Positions 17,424-26,087 of a stretch of DNA of 35,058 nt are shown here, in pieces. Every line of letters starts with the position of its first letter. Within the stretch, counting starts at the first letter, position 1. The stretch covers positions 1 through 35,058 of the forward strand of contig JAFIES010000100.1 in NCBI GenBank assembly GCA_020832415.1, read 5' to 3'. The notes below the pieces were generated by a model, which saw only the letters and a list, made by a program, of their open reading frames with translations, did not search any database and was not told where the DNA came from. Source of the DNA: Balneolaceae bacterium. GTDB taxonomy: Bacteria > Bacteroidota > Rhodothermia > Balneolales > Balneolaceae. Both the position numbers and the translations under genes were made by a program.

Positions 17424-17581
17424 GACAGCTTTTTATTTTTTGTGTACATTCAAGGCTTATTAAGATAGGCAAAATGAATGATATTTATGTGAATAGAGTA
17501 TGAAATTGAATCAAAATCATTTCACATAATTACCGATTGAATTCTTTGTTTATCAGAATCGTTTAGACAAATAAAGAACTT

Positions 17582-18100
17582 ATGCCAAGGAAAAAAATCA
17601 AGCTTCATCCTGAAAAATCAACCTACTTCTGGCAGTATTTGTTTGCTATTCTATTAATACCTCTGGCCGGGTTAGGTTTTTTTCTGCTATATCGAATTAA
17701 AGTAAAAAGAGAACAAACGGTTTACACAATCTATGATGACTCGATAAATGTACAGTCGAAAGAGTATTCTGAAAACATTGACTTGGTTAACATATCGAAT
17801 ATAACGATCAATCAAAGCCGGCTGGATCATAAATTCAATATCGGTACTTTGCGAATTCATACAGCTTCGAAAATCGTTAAGCTGGAAGGCTTGAAAAACC
17901 CGAATAGTATCACAAATCTGATTCTGAAAGCAGCTGAAGCTGAACGTGCCCGGTTGGCAAAATCGAAAGAGATCAAGAAAAAAGAACCTGAAGCACCTCC
18001 CGGAACACTCGACAAAATTGATTATCTAACTGGCCTCTGGCAGCAGGGTATTTTATCTGATGAGGATTTTCAAAAAGAAAAAAAGTACTTTGAATCCTGA
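17582..18100 (+). CDS. Membrane-anchored PH-like plus SHOCT domain protein
   Basis: A 172-residue protein. A basic N-terminus precedes one membrane helix (about residues 17-38, LFAILLIPLAGLGFFLLY). Residues about 46-122 form a bacterial PH-like domain (YTIYDDSINVQS, IDLVNISNITINQS, LRIHTASKIVKLEGL). Then comes a charged linker rich in Lys, Glu and Ala, and a C-terminal SHOCT motif (LDKIDYLTGLWQQGILSDEDFQKEK, 142-166). SHOCT motifs are thought to promote oligomerisation. Its function is unknown. It is divergent from ccmC and 44 bases before the cupin gene on the same strand. Confidence 0.75.
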   Translation: MPRKKIKLHPEKSTYFWQYLFAILLIPLAGLGFFLLYRIKVKREQTVYTIYDDSINVQSKEYSENIDLVNISNITINQSRLDHKFNIGTLRIHTASKIVKLEGLKNPNSITNLILKAAEAERARLAKSKEIKKKEPEAPPGTLDKIDYLTGLWQQGILSDEDFQKEKKYFES

Positions 18101-18144
18101 TACAAGAACGCCCAACAATAACCCCAACCTGCTCTATTCACGCC

Positions 18145-18573
18145 ATGCTTTATAAAACATTGATCACTGTTTTTGCACTTTCACTTTCGGTTTTTATACA
18201 GACTGCAAATGCACAAACCGAACCTCTGCCCATATCAAGTACAGTGTTACTGCAAACAACCACATCATGGGATGGCACCCCAATTTCATATCCGCAGGGC
18301 CAAGCTGAAGTGACAGTACTGCTGATAGAAATTGCTCCGGGTGAATCAACCGGTTGGCATCATCACCCTGTGCCCTCATTTGCATACATTATTGACGGAG
18401 AGATTGAAGTTACGCTCGAAGATGGTCAAAGCATGGCATTCTCTAAAGGTGAAGCGATCAGTGAGGTAACCAATCAAATTCACATCGGAAAAAATATCGG
18501 TGAAACTCCCTTAAAACTGGTGGTTTTTTATACCGGTGTGAAAGGTAAAGATCTTACAATTTCTGAAGATTAG
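18145..18573 (+). CDS. Secreted cupin-domain protein
   Basis: A 142-residue protein with a signal peptide (residues 1-23, ending NAQT). The cupin core follows: motif 1 GESTGWHHHPVPSFAYIIDGEIEV with three His for a metal site, and motif 2 around GEAISEVTNQIHIGKNIGETPLKLVVFY with a further His. This fits the small single-domain cupins that bind Fe, Zn or Mn outside the cytoplasm. Substrate unknown. It converges on the phospholipase D-like gene with only ten bases between stops, leaving no room for a separate terminator. Confidence 0.85.
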   Translation: MLYKTLITVFALSLSVFIQTANAQTEPLPISSTVLLQTTTSWDGTPISYPQGQAEVTVLLIEIAPGESTGWHHHPVPSFAYIIDGEIEVTLEDGQSMAFSKGEAISEVTNQIHIGKNIGETPLKLVVFYTGVKGKDLTISED

Positions 18574-18583
18574 CTCTTTTTGA

Positions 18584-19873
18584 TTACAAGTGCGGACCCA
18601 AAATCTGGGTAATCTGGCCAACAAATTTCTCCCAGCCGGAACGCTCCTCTAATTTCTCTAATGTATATGGTTGTGAATTTTCAAGATCCTGTTCAAAATA
18701 GTTTATCCTTTTTGAAGCGAATTCACGGCTTAAAACATTTGCATTGAGCTCATCATTAATCCTGAATGAGCGATTGTCGAAATTAGCGGAACCGAAGCTC
18801 ACAAAAATGTCATCTACAATCAGAAGTTTTGCATGATACATTGCAGGTTGATACTCAAATATTTCCACACCGGATTGTAACAAGGTATCCCAGCGGTTTT
18901 TTGATGCAAGACGGAAATAAGCCTGATCAATATTCTCACCCGGAACGATGATCTGAACTCTCACACCTCTCTCAGCAGCTTCTGCAAGGGCATCTAAAAA
19001 ATCGTTATCCGGAAAAAAGTATGCCGAAGATATTCTGATAGTTTCGTTCGCAGAACTTATGGCATACAGGTACATTTTTCTGATTTTTTTCTGCCCCTCC
19101 CGGGGATGGCTTGAGGTAACCTGCATGCTGTAATCTCCCTCAACGTCCAGCGCAGGGTAGTAATCAGTTCCGGTGAGTAGTTTGCCGGTAGATGCAACCC
19201 AGTTTTCAGAAAATCCCTGCTGAAAATCGTTCACAACCGGACCGGTTATCTTATAGTGATAATCCCGGAAACCGCCGTTATCTTCATGATAAAACCAATC
19301 ATCTGCGGCATTGGCACCTCCTGTAAATGCTGTTTTTCCATCCACTACCAATATTTTTCTGTGGGTACGATGGTTAAATCGCGATAACTGCAACCATGAA
19401 GGTTGTCTCCATCTCACAACCTCAACTCCCGCATCGTCCATAATACGCAATTGTTCGGAATCGGCTTTTCTCGATCCCACAAAATCCATCAGAAAATGCA
19501 CCTTTACCCCGCGTTTGGCAGCTGCGGCAAGCTCTTCTGCTAGTGGGGTTCCGATCTTTTCTCCCCAATAATTGTACGTCTCTTTTGTAATGGATTTTTC
19601 CGCATTTCGTATGGCATCGAACTTACTGCTGAAAATTTCATCTCCACTATCCAGGATTTCTACATGGTTTCCATCAACCCAGTTTCTGCCTAACAAAAGG
19701 CCGCTCTCCTGCCTGAAGCCAATCTCTTCAGCATTGTATTGAGAGATAATTGGTTCGGTAATTCGTTTGTCTTTGGGGGTGGCGTTGAAATATAGTATAC
19801 CACCGATGAGATAGGCTAAAAACAGAATCGCAATAACTAGCGGAATTAACCAGATATTAATCCGGAGTTTCAT
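18584..19873 (-). CDS. Phospholipase D family protein, cardiolipin synthase-like
   Basis: A 429-residue protein with one N-terminal membrane helix (about residues 7-29) and two PLD domains, each with an HxKxxxxD motif: HRKILVVD (171-178) followed by GGANAADDW, and HAKLLIVD (347-354) followed by GSANFDNRSFRINDELN. The GSANxDxRSF text is typical of cardiolipin synthases and related PLD enzymes, which join two phosphatidylglycerols. Bacterial ClsA has two membrane helices; with one, it is closer to ClsB/C-like or other anchored PLD proteins. It stands alone on the minus strand. Confidence 0.85.
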   Translation of the reverse strand: MKLRINIWLIPLVIAILFLAYLIGGILYFNATPKDKRITEPIISQYNAEEIGFRQESGLLLGRNWVDGNHVEILDSGDEIFSSKFDAIRNAEKSITKETYNYWGEKIGTPLAEELAAAAKRGVKVHFLMDFVGSRKADSEQLRIMDDAGVEVVRWRQPSWLQLSRFNHRTHRKILVVDGKTAFTGGANAADDWFYHEDNGGFRDYHYKITGPVVNDFQQGFSENWVASTGKLLTGTDYYPALDVEGDYSMQVTSSHPREGQKKIRKMYLYAISSANETIRISSAYFFPDNDFLDALAEAAERGVRVQIIVPGENIDQAYFRLASKNRWDTLLQSGVEIFEYQPAMYHAKLLIVDDIFVSFGSANFDNRSFRINDELNANVLSREFASKRINYFEQDLENSQPYTLEKLEERSGWEKFVGQITQILGPHL

Positions 19874-19955
19874 TTCAGTTCTTAAATTGATTGGTAATTA
19901 CACAATATATAACTGAAAAGAGACCCTTTTTCGTTTGATGTTTTCCGGAATTGTA

Positions 19956-19979
19956 AAAGCCGGCATTTAAACCGGCTTT
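19956..19979. terminator. Terminator after the first DoxX gene
   Basis: AAAGCCGG (19956-19963) pairs with CCGGCTTT (19972-19979) around an eight-base loop, with T-rich sequence following on the minus strand. It lies 21 bases past the stop of the DoxX gene at 20000. Confidence 0.8.
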
Positions 19980-19999
19980 ATTACTGGCTCAGAAAATAG

Positions 20000-20395
20000 C
20001 TACCTGTTTTCAATTTTATGATCTACTGAATAGGCACCACTGCCAAGGAAAAAGAGTGCAAGTGTGGTCAGCAGTAGCATCATATCAAGTCGGGCTGCAC
20101 TAAATTCCCCGCCAAGTTTTGTGGTAAACAATGCAACCGCCATTGTAATAGCTAATAACAAATAAGGTATCTTTGCATAAGCACCGAACAGTACTAAAAT
20201 CCCACCGAAAAATTCTACAATAGCAACTACCCAGGCCATTATTGCTGGCAGTGGTATTCCAATATTTCCAAAAAACTGCTGTGTACCTTCAATTCCGGTT
20301 AGTTTACCCCAACCTGCAATAATGAAGATCACTCCTACTCCAACCCGTAATAAAAGAAGCGCAAAGTCGCTGTTTCTGCTACTTAACTGTGTCAT
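20000..20395 (-). CDS. DoxX family membrane protein
   Basis: A 131-residue protein from ATG 20395 (MTQLSSRNSDFALLLLR). An upstream extension to 20470 is open but looks non-coding. Four hydrophobic segments and the DoxX marks LLLRVGVGVIFIIAGWGKLTG, EFFGGILVLFGAYAKIPYLLL and a terminal SVD element place it in the DoxX family, small membrane proteins of uncertain role linked in some species to oxidative stress or quinone redox systems. It is divergent from the secreted protein at 20548. A second DoxX paralogue lies at 25599. Confidence 0.85.
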   Translation of the reverse strand: MTQLSSRNSDFALLLLRVGVGVIFIIAGWGKLTGIEGTQQFFGNIGIPLPAIMAWVVAIVEFFGGILVLFGAYAKIPYLLLAITMAVALFTTKLGGEFSAARLDMMLLLTTLALFFLGSGAYSVDHKIENR

Positions 20396-20547
20396 AACAT
20401 TTTTTTTTAGTTTAGCATTTGGTTTATGCACTGCTCTCCAATAATTTAAAAGTACTGCGATAAGTTGCAAGTTATTTATGCTAAATTTTTGTTAAGCATA
20501 CATATATAAGGACTTTAAAAATCTGCTAACCCTCTATTCCGGCTGCC

Positions 20548-21360
20548 ATGAAAATTGTACAACGATCATTTCTATTTCTTCTCATTCTGTTTACTCCGCT
20601 GCTCACATATTCACAATCAACGGGTGAGGCTGTCTACATAAAAGTCGATTACATGAAAGCATCACCGGAGAACATCAGCACCTATCTTGAAGTGGAACAA
20701 CAACTTTGGAAACCCATCCATCAGAAGCGTTACGAGCAGGGAATTATTTTAGGATGGAATTTTTACAGTGTGTTTGTGGGAGAACCCGATGCACCGTACA
20801 ACTACATTGCTGTTAACTATTTTGACGATTTTGAAAAAATTGACTACTACAGGCTGAATGACCTTGTTCGAGAAGTGTACCCAGACAAAGACCTGGCAGA
20901 ATTTTATGACCAAACCAGGGCATCGCGTGAAGTGGTGAGAACCGAAATCTGGCAAATAAATGGAATCATTCAGCCGGAAGATCAGCATTTACCCATGGGA
21001 AGTTACATCACCAAAAACTTTTTTGATGCACGCGGCGGCACAGGCGAACATGAAGAGATGGAGCTCGATTTTTGGGGTGGCATCCACGAGGTTCGGGTTG
21101 ACCAAAACATTTTAAACAGCTGGGCGATGTACACCCTCTATTACCCTGCCGGTGATGCCCGCCACTACACGTACAGCACCGTAGATTATTACGATACTCT
21201 CGGGGATCTGACCATTGGTGCAGGAATAGATCTGGCCCGAATTGCTCACCCAGAAATGAGTGATGATGAACTAAACGATTTTTTTTCGCGTACTGCGGCA
21301 TCCCGAAGCTTGTTCAAAACAGAAATCTGGAAGCTCGAAGATCGGGTTGGAGCAAATTAA
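20548..21360 (+). CDS. Secreted protein with two similar halves, function unknown
   Basis: A 270-residue protein with a signal peptide (residues 1-23, ending TYSQS). The two halves are related: FYDQTRASREVVRTEIWQING (about residues 112-132) matches FFSRTAASRSLFKTEIWKLED (about 246-266), and each is preceded by a strand-rich segment with many Tyr and Trp (YNYIAVNYFDDFEKID; HYTYSTVDYYDTLGDL). The pattern suggests two dimeric alpha/beta-barrel (ferredoxin-like) domains, as in NIPSNAP-like proteins; this is an inference from secondary-structure rhythm. I do not recognise a named family. The oxidoreductase gene follows 38 bases downstream and may be cotranscribed. Confidence 0.75.
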   Translation: MKIVQRSFLFLLILFTPLLTYSQSTGEAVYIKVDYMKASPENISTYLEVEQQLWKPIHQKRYEQGIILGWNFYSVFVGEPDAPYNYIAVNYFDDFEKIDYYRLNDLVREVYPDKDLAEFYDQTRASREVVRTEIWQINGIIQPEDQHLPMGSYITKNFFDARGGTGEHEEMELDFWGGIHEVRVDQNILNSWAMYTLYYPAGDARHYTYSTVDYYDTLGDLTIGAGIDLARIAHPEMSDDELNDFFSRTAASRSLFKTEIWKLEDRVGAN

Positions 21361-21398
21361 TCTGAATTAACACTAACCAAACTGAAGTTTATCAACCT

Positions 21399-22643
21399 AT
21401 GAAAACATTGAGAATCGGATATATTGGAGCTGGCTTTATAGCAAAATTCTTAACCGTGGCTATGAAACAGGTTCGCCACTGCGAACTAACGGCAATCTAC
21501 AGCCGCGGCGGTGCCGAAGATATCGCAGCATATGCAAAAGAAAATCGTCTTGGTGAACCAAAAATCTACAGCTCTGTAACTGACGTCTGCAATAATTGTG
21601 ATGCAGTTATGATTTTTTCACCAAACTATACCCGTGTTGCTATAATGGAGGAAATAGCTGAGGCTGTAAAAGCCGGTGCATCTGTAAAAGGTGTGGTCTG
21701 TGAAAAGCCACTTGGCCGTACAGTAGCTGAAGCTGAAAAAATGGTTGAGCTTGCCAGAGATGCGAATCTGCTTACCTCCTATTTTGAAAATCAGCTGCAT
21801 ATGAATGCGATTAACAACGCATTGAGCCAGCTTCGCCCTCAACAAAATGTGATGGGGAATTTTACCCTCGCCCGAAGTACTGAAGAGCATGCAGGGCCGC
21901 ACAGTGCATGGTTTTGGGATCCCACCCGGCAAGGCGGCGGAGTTCTGTCTGATATGGGCTGCCACAGTATTGCAGTGTGCCGGCATATTCTCACACCCGA
22001 AGGTAAACCAAATACATTTTTAAAACCTGTTGCTATGCAGTGCGATACCTCCCTTCTGAAGTGGGGCCAGCCGGAATATCGCAAGCAGCTGCTCGATAAA
22101 TTTGGAGTTGATTACACCAAAACCCCGGCAGAAGATTTTGTGACCGGCATTGTAACCTTTAAGAACCCGGAAACCGGCCAGCTTGTTAAAGGTCAATTTA
22201 CCAACTCCTGGATGTACGATAAGCAAGGCCTTAGGCTCTGGATGGATGCTATTGGCCCGGGTTACGCGATGGAAGTGAACTCACTGATTTCACCGGTTGA
22301 AATTTTTGTGGGTGATGAAGCCGCTGAAGGTGTGGCCGATGCCGAAACTGCACTTGAAAAATCAACGGCTTCCCGCGGGCTGCTTGCAGTGCACAGCAAT
22401 GAAGCTGATTTTTATGGATACACAACCGAAACTCAGGATGCTGTGGACTCTTTCCTCGCAGGAAAAGATGCCATGCTCAATTTTGAATTTGGCGCAGAGG
22501 TCACTTTCCTCGTGCAGGCGGCCTATATGGCTGCCGAAAAAGGCACTACCATCGACCTGACTGATGAAAAGATCAAAAAAGAGCTGAAGAGTTACCGATC
22601 ACTCATTTCCCAGGGGAAAGGTGCTGATGTGCTCTATTCTTAG
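21399..22643 (+). CDS. Gfo/Idh/MocA family NAD(P)-dependent oxidoreductase
   Basis: A 414-residue protein. The N-terminal Rossmann fold has GYIGAGFIAKF (GAGFIA, residues 10-15), and the family signature CEKPLGRTVAEAE (101-113) holds the catalytic-region Lys of EKP. Later segments WFWDPTRQGGGVLSDMGCHSI (about 168-188) match the conserved substrate-side GG..D.G.H motif. Members oxidise or reduce sugars, inositols and related polyols; no substrate is evident. A good terminator follows 18 bases after the stop. Confidence 0.92.
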   Translation: MKTLRIGYIGAGFIAKFLTVAMKQVRHCELTAIYSRGGAEDIAAYAKENRLGEPKIYSSVTDVCNNCDAVMIFSPNYTRVAIMEEIAEAVKAGASVKGVVCEKPLGRTVAEAEKMVELARDANLLTSYFENQLHMNAINNALSQLRPQQNVMGNFTLARSTEEHAGPHSAWFWDPTRQGGGVLSDMGCHSIAVCRHILTPEGKPNTFLKPVAMQCDTSLLKWGQPEYRKQLLDKFGVDYTKTPAEDFVTGIVTFKNPETGQLVKGQFTNSWMYDKQGLRLWMDAIGPGYAMEVNSLISPVEIFVGDEAAEGVADAETALEKSTASRGLLAVHSNEADFYGYTTETQDAVDSFLAGKDAMLNFEFGAEVTFLVQAAYMAAEKGTTIDLTDEKIKKELKSYRSLISQGKGADVLYS

Positions 22644-22661
22644 GCAGTGAATGCTTTTAAT

Positions 22662-22700
22662 AAAAAAGAGCCCGCTGTACCTCCTCAGGGCTCATTTTTT
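22662..22700 (+). terminator. Terminator of the oxidoreductase gene
   Basis: GAGCCC (22668-22673) pairs with GGGCTC (22688-22693), extended by flanking A and T runs and followed by six T. Confidence 0.88.
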
Positions 22701-22792
22701 GGACGTGATGCGAATTTAAGGGCGGTTGATAACTGGAAACATCCAACTTTCTCGGTTTATACGTCTAAACAAAACCTCTTAACCACCCCCAA

Positions 22793-22813
22793 CCCCTCCT
22801 TACGAAGGAGGGG
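22793..22813. repeat. Intergenic C-run/G-run palindromic element
   Basis: CCCCTCCTT-ACG-AAGGAGGGG is a perfect 9-bp stem with a three-base loop, preceded by AACCACCCCCAA. It lies between convergent genes, and its shape resembles the 1428-1445 palindrome (CCCCTC...GAGGGG). It could belong to a dispersed palindromic repeat family or act as a terminator for the amidohydrolase gene, though no T run follows. Confidence 0.6.
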
Positions 22814-22857
22814 AGCATCTTTTATTACAATTTAAATTCGAATTCAGATTTTCAAGA

Positions 22858-24228
22858 TCAATCTATTGCTGATTTTACCCTGTCGAGGTACGTGTTAATC
22901 TCATCTCTGTCGGCATAGGTACCGTTGTAAATAACGCCTTCAATTTTATCCTGAAACGGCACTGCTTCAAGTGGATTACCACTAAGCAGAATCATATCAG
23001 CCCTGAAACCGGGAGCAATTTTGCCGGTTTTTTCCTCTTCATTCAAGTAAATACCCACATTTACGGTTCCTGTTTTTAGCGCTTCGAAGGTTGATAGCCC
23101 GGCTTCCACCAGCAGCTGAAGCTCTCTGTGAGTTGAGAAGCCCGGTGGATTAAAGATTTGAGGGGCATCAGCACCAAGCATCAAACCCGCTCCATGCTTG
23201 TGCAGAGCGTACGTAAGTTTTTTCCTGATCTCCAAAAACCGTTCTGCCTGTGTAGCATCATAATTTTCGTTTGCCCTGATGTTATTCACAAAATTTACCC
23301 AGTTATCCAATGTGTTTGATGGTATGTACTCCATACCGGGCCACTCGCGCATCTCAAAAACAGAAAGTGATGGATTGAAAATATTATCCAGCAACGTATT
23401 TGTTGGAACATTCCAGACACCGGCTTCTTTTGTAATACGGGCCGCCTCATCGATCCGATCTTCATCAACGTATGGGGTTAAATCATAACCAAAATAGATG
23501 ATTGGAGGATCGTCACGATCGGCTGCATCACCGGCAAGAAATTCCATATACCTGTCCAGATGATCGATCGTACCCTGCCCTGCTTCAAGCGACCGCTCCA
23601 AACCAACACCATAAGAAATATGCCCGGAGAATTCAATCCCGATGGATGTTGCCTCATCGGCCATCGCGTTAAAGTTTTCGAGTGTTATTCCCGGATGAAG
23701 TTTCAGCAGATCATAGCCTGCTTCGGCCTGATCGCGCACCATCTGCCGTGTTGTCTCCGGATCGGTAGCTGTATTTCCATTGAAAGATGGGCCCGAAGTA
23801 AATATCCTCGGGCTGTATAACTCCCCTGCAGCAGCCTGATCACTCAGTTCAAGATGAACCGGATGCCCAAGCATACCCCGAATCGTTGTAATTCCGTATG
23901 AGAGGTAGAGTGCCAGAGTATTTTCAAGAACTTCCCGTCCCTGGTTGCCCGATGGTATATGCGCATGCATTTCAGCAAGGCCCGGCATCAGATAGTAACC
24001 CGATTTTTCATGTACTACAGAACCTTCAGGAATTTCTGCATCATCTGCAGACCCAATCCAAGCAATTTCTCCATTCTCAATCATCACAACAGAATTGTAC
24101 TGGATCTCCTCGTTTTCCATTGTTAAAACATTCACGCCTTTAAATACTATCGGATCGGCAATAATCGCCGTGCTGAAAAGAGCAAAAATGGCCGCAGTGA
24201 GCACACCTAGTTGAATAAAATTTTTCAT
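22858..24228 (-). CDS. Secreted amidohydrolase family protein
   Basis: A 456-residue protein from ATG 24228 (MKNFIQLGVLTAAIF), which begins a signal peptide ending near ALFSTAIIADP. A longer open frame reaches back to 24384 but overlaps the end of the neighbouring gene and puts Lys-rich sequence before the signal. The metal-site marks of imidazolonepropionase/prolidase-type amidohydrolases are visible: GLAEMHAHIPSG (His88, His90), YDLLKLHPG (possible carboxylated Lys), EFSGHISYG (His), TIDHLDRY (His) and LMLGADAPQIF (Asp). The N- and C-terminal composite beta-domain (VLTMENEEIQYNSVVMIENGEIAWIG; KTGKIAPGFRADMILLSGNP) is typical. Substrate unknown. It follows the AI-2E-family permease with a gap of 34 bases. 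Confidence 0.88.
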   Translation of the reverse strand: MKNFIQLGVLTAAIFALFSTAIIADPIVFKGVNVLTMENEEIQYNSVVMIENGEIAWIGSADDAEIPEGSVVHEKSGYYLMPGLAEMHAHIPSGNQGREVLENTLALYLSYGITTIRGMLGHPVHLELSDQAAAGELYSPRIFTSGPSFNGNTATDPETTRQMVRDQAEAGYDLLKLHPGITLENFNAMADEATSIGIEFSGHISYGVGLERSLEAGQGTIDHLDRYMEFLAGDAADRDDPPIIYFGYDLTPYVDEDRIDEAARITKEAGVWNVPTNTLLDNIFNPSLSVFEMREWPGMEYIPSNTLDNWVNFVNNIRANENYDATQAERFLEIRKKLTYALHKHGAGLMLGADAPQIFNPPGFSTHRELQLLVEAGLSTFEALKTGTVNVGIYLNEEEKTGKIAPGFRADMILLSGNPLEAVPFQDKIEGVIYNGTYADRDEINTYLDRVKSAID

Positions 24229-24262
24229 GATAATTTTACTGTTTAGTAGTTGGTTTTGAGTA

Positions 24263-25411
24263 TCAATCAGATTTTTTCTTTTTTTCTTTTTTAACCACTT
24301 TTTTTCTGAGTTTGCCCACTTTTTTAGCAAGCGCACTGCGATCTTCACTCTTATCATCACGAACTCTGCCAAGCAGGTACCCATAGGGTTTCAGAGAATC
24401 CACTTCGTCGCAAATTACTTTTAAAATAGCACCCAGCGGGATAAAAAGAATCATACCTGCAAGACCCCATATTTGCGCACCGATAAAAATAAGCAACAAA
24501 GTGACAAGTGCATTCATGCTTACCTGGCTCCCAACAATTGTTGGTGTAAACAAATTGCTCTCGAAGAGCTGAATAATATAAAACCCAAGCAGTATGATTA
24601 GCGGATAGATCAGTGAATCCATCGTAATCAGAGCGTAAAGAATAGGCAGTATGGAGCCCATTATCGGACCTACAAATGGTATAACGTTGAGCATTGCTGC
24701 AAAAACCCCAAAGAAAATTGCATGATCAACACCGATAATAGTGAGCATTACAGAGTTGAGAACTGCCAGTATTCCAATCACCATCAGCAAACCGGCTATA
24801 TATTTTTGAACCAGCGTTTTTACTTTGACGATGATACTCTGAATTTTTTTCTCATTTTCTTTGTCACCTTTCCCGAATGCCATAACTACAAAGTTTTTAA
24901 GCATATCCCGGAAGAGTAAAATCAGATACATAAAAACGGGCACTAAAAAGAAAGAGGTAATTGTAGATGCCGCCCCGGTAATGCTTCGGGTTAATGAAGC
25001 TGTATTTTCTCTGATGAAATCGAAGACCTCTGTCACCACTCTGTCGAGGTTAATCTCGCCTTCTATCGCAAACCAGGTGTATAAAAAAGCATCGAGTGAT
25101 TCGAGTAACTCTTCAAGTCGCTCCGCAAACATATCTGCATCGCGGCCAAATGCTGTTACCTGGTTGTAGAAGAAAAAACCGATAATCACGAGTATAGATA
25201 ATCCAATTAAAATGGCTGCAAAAGAGGATAGAAAGCGTGGAAATTTATATCGCTCGAGAAAATTACATGCCGGTGAAAGCAGTATTGAAAAGAAGAGTGC
25301 AAAAAGCAGAGGTACCACAATCGATTTTGCCATAATCATGGCAAAAACAGTGAGTATCAAACCAATTAATATATAGGTGTATTTTACATACCACCTTATC
25401 TCATTATCCAT
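24263..25411 (-). CDS. AI-2E family transporter (PerM/TqsA-like, UPF0118)
   Basis: A 382-residue membrane protein with about seven to eight helices in the family's layout: two N-terminal helices (LIGLILTVFAMIMAKSIV; LLFALFFSILLSP), a long amphipathic segment rich in acidic and aromatic residues (about 90-150), then the conserved FFGVFAAMLNVIPFVGPIMGSILP (P and G rich) and GFYIIQLFESNLFTPTIVGSQV, ending in a Lys-rich cytoplasmic tail. Members export small molecules or act as Na+/H+ antiporters; AI-2 export is documented only for TqsA. It is the first gene of a two-gene unit with the amidohydrolase. Confidence 0.9.
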   Translation of the reverse strand: MDNEIRWYVKYTYILIGLILTVFAMIMAKSIVVPLLFALFFSILLSPACNFLERYKFPRFLSSFAAILIGLSILVIIGFFFYNQVTAFGRDADMFAERLEELLESLDAFLYTWFAIEGEINLDRVVTEVFDFIRENTASLTRSITGAASTITSFFLVPVFMYLILLFRDMLKNFVVMAFGKGDKENEKKIQSIIVKVKTLVQKYIAGLLMVIGILAVLNSVMLTIIGVDHAIFFGVFAAMLNVIPFVGPIMGSILPILYALITMDSLIYPLIILLGFYIIQLFESNLFTPTIVGSQVSMNALVTLLLIFIGAQIWGLAGMILFIPLGAILKVICDEVDSLKPYGYLLGRVRDDKSEDRSALAKKVGKLRKKVVKKEKKKKSD

Positions 25412-25598
25412 AAAAACCGTTTGCTTTCAAATTTCATTATTCATTGATTATAACAAACCTCCATCTCAGAGTGAAATGTTAGTTACCTGCCTGCATAGCA
25501 TGCCCATTTCAATAGAATTCACAAAGCAGGCATATCATAACAGAAGCTTAACATACAAATTAAACCGAACCCCTATTTTAGCAGCGTATTGAAAGTTT

Positions 25599-26078
25599 AT
25601 GAAATTACAGAGCTCTTTAGCTACCACTCCCGATAAAGCCATTATTCTGATTCGATTACTTGTTGGTTCCGTCTTCCTGTTTGAAGGCATCCAGAAGTTT
25701 CTCTACCCTGCATTGCGCGGTGCCGGCAGGTTTGAACGGATAGGAATTCCATTTCCGGAATTTTCAGCAACTTTAGTTGGCGGGTTTGAAATTATCTTTG
25801 GATTGTTGGTGCTGGCCGGGTTGCTCACGAGATTTTCGGTGATTCCACTGATTGTAATTATGCTCACTGCAATTTTCACTACCAAAATCCCCATTCTAAT
25901 TGGAAGTGAACTATTGGGATTTTCACTCAGAGAGCTCGACTACTACGGCTTTCTGAGTATGATGCATGAATCCCGGAATGATCTCGCTATGCTCTTAGGC
26001 TCTATCTTTCTCCTCATTAAAGGAGGCGGAGCCTGGTCTGTTGATCTCTATCTGAATAAAAAAATACCGAACCAATAG
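25599..26078 (+). CDS. DoxX family membrane protein (second copy)
   Basis: A 159-residue protein with the DoxX pattern: IILIRLLVGSVFLFEGIQKFLYP, RFERIGIPFPEFSATLVGGFEIIFGLLVLAGLLTR, VIPLIVIMLTAIFTTK and a terminal GGGAWSVDLYL. It resembles the protein at 20000-20395 in plan but has a longer loop before the last helix (residues about 108-125). The APC permease gene begins nine bases after its stop, so the two are very likely one transcript. Confidence 0.88.
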   Translation: MKLQSSLATTPDKAIILIRLLVGSVFLFEGIQKFLYPALRGAGRFERIGIPFPEFSATLVGGFEIIFGLLVLAGLLTRFSVIPLIVIMLTAIFTTKIPILIGSELLGFSLRELDYYGFLSMMHESRNDLAMLLGSIFLLIKGGGAWSVDLYLNKKIPNQ

Positions 26079-26087
26079 CAGAACCTT

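Noticed and set aside
24229-24384. N-terminal extension of the amidohydrolase
   Set aside because: The extension overlaps the Lys-rich end of the AI-2E-family gene, and the signal peptide begins only at ATG 24228.
20000-26078. The two DoxX genes as a recent duplication
   Set aside because: They are in different contexts and clearly diverged in loop length and sequence, so no recent event is supported.
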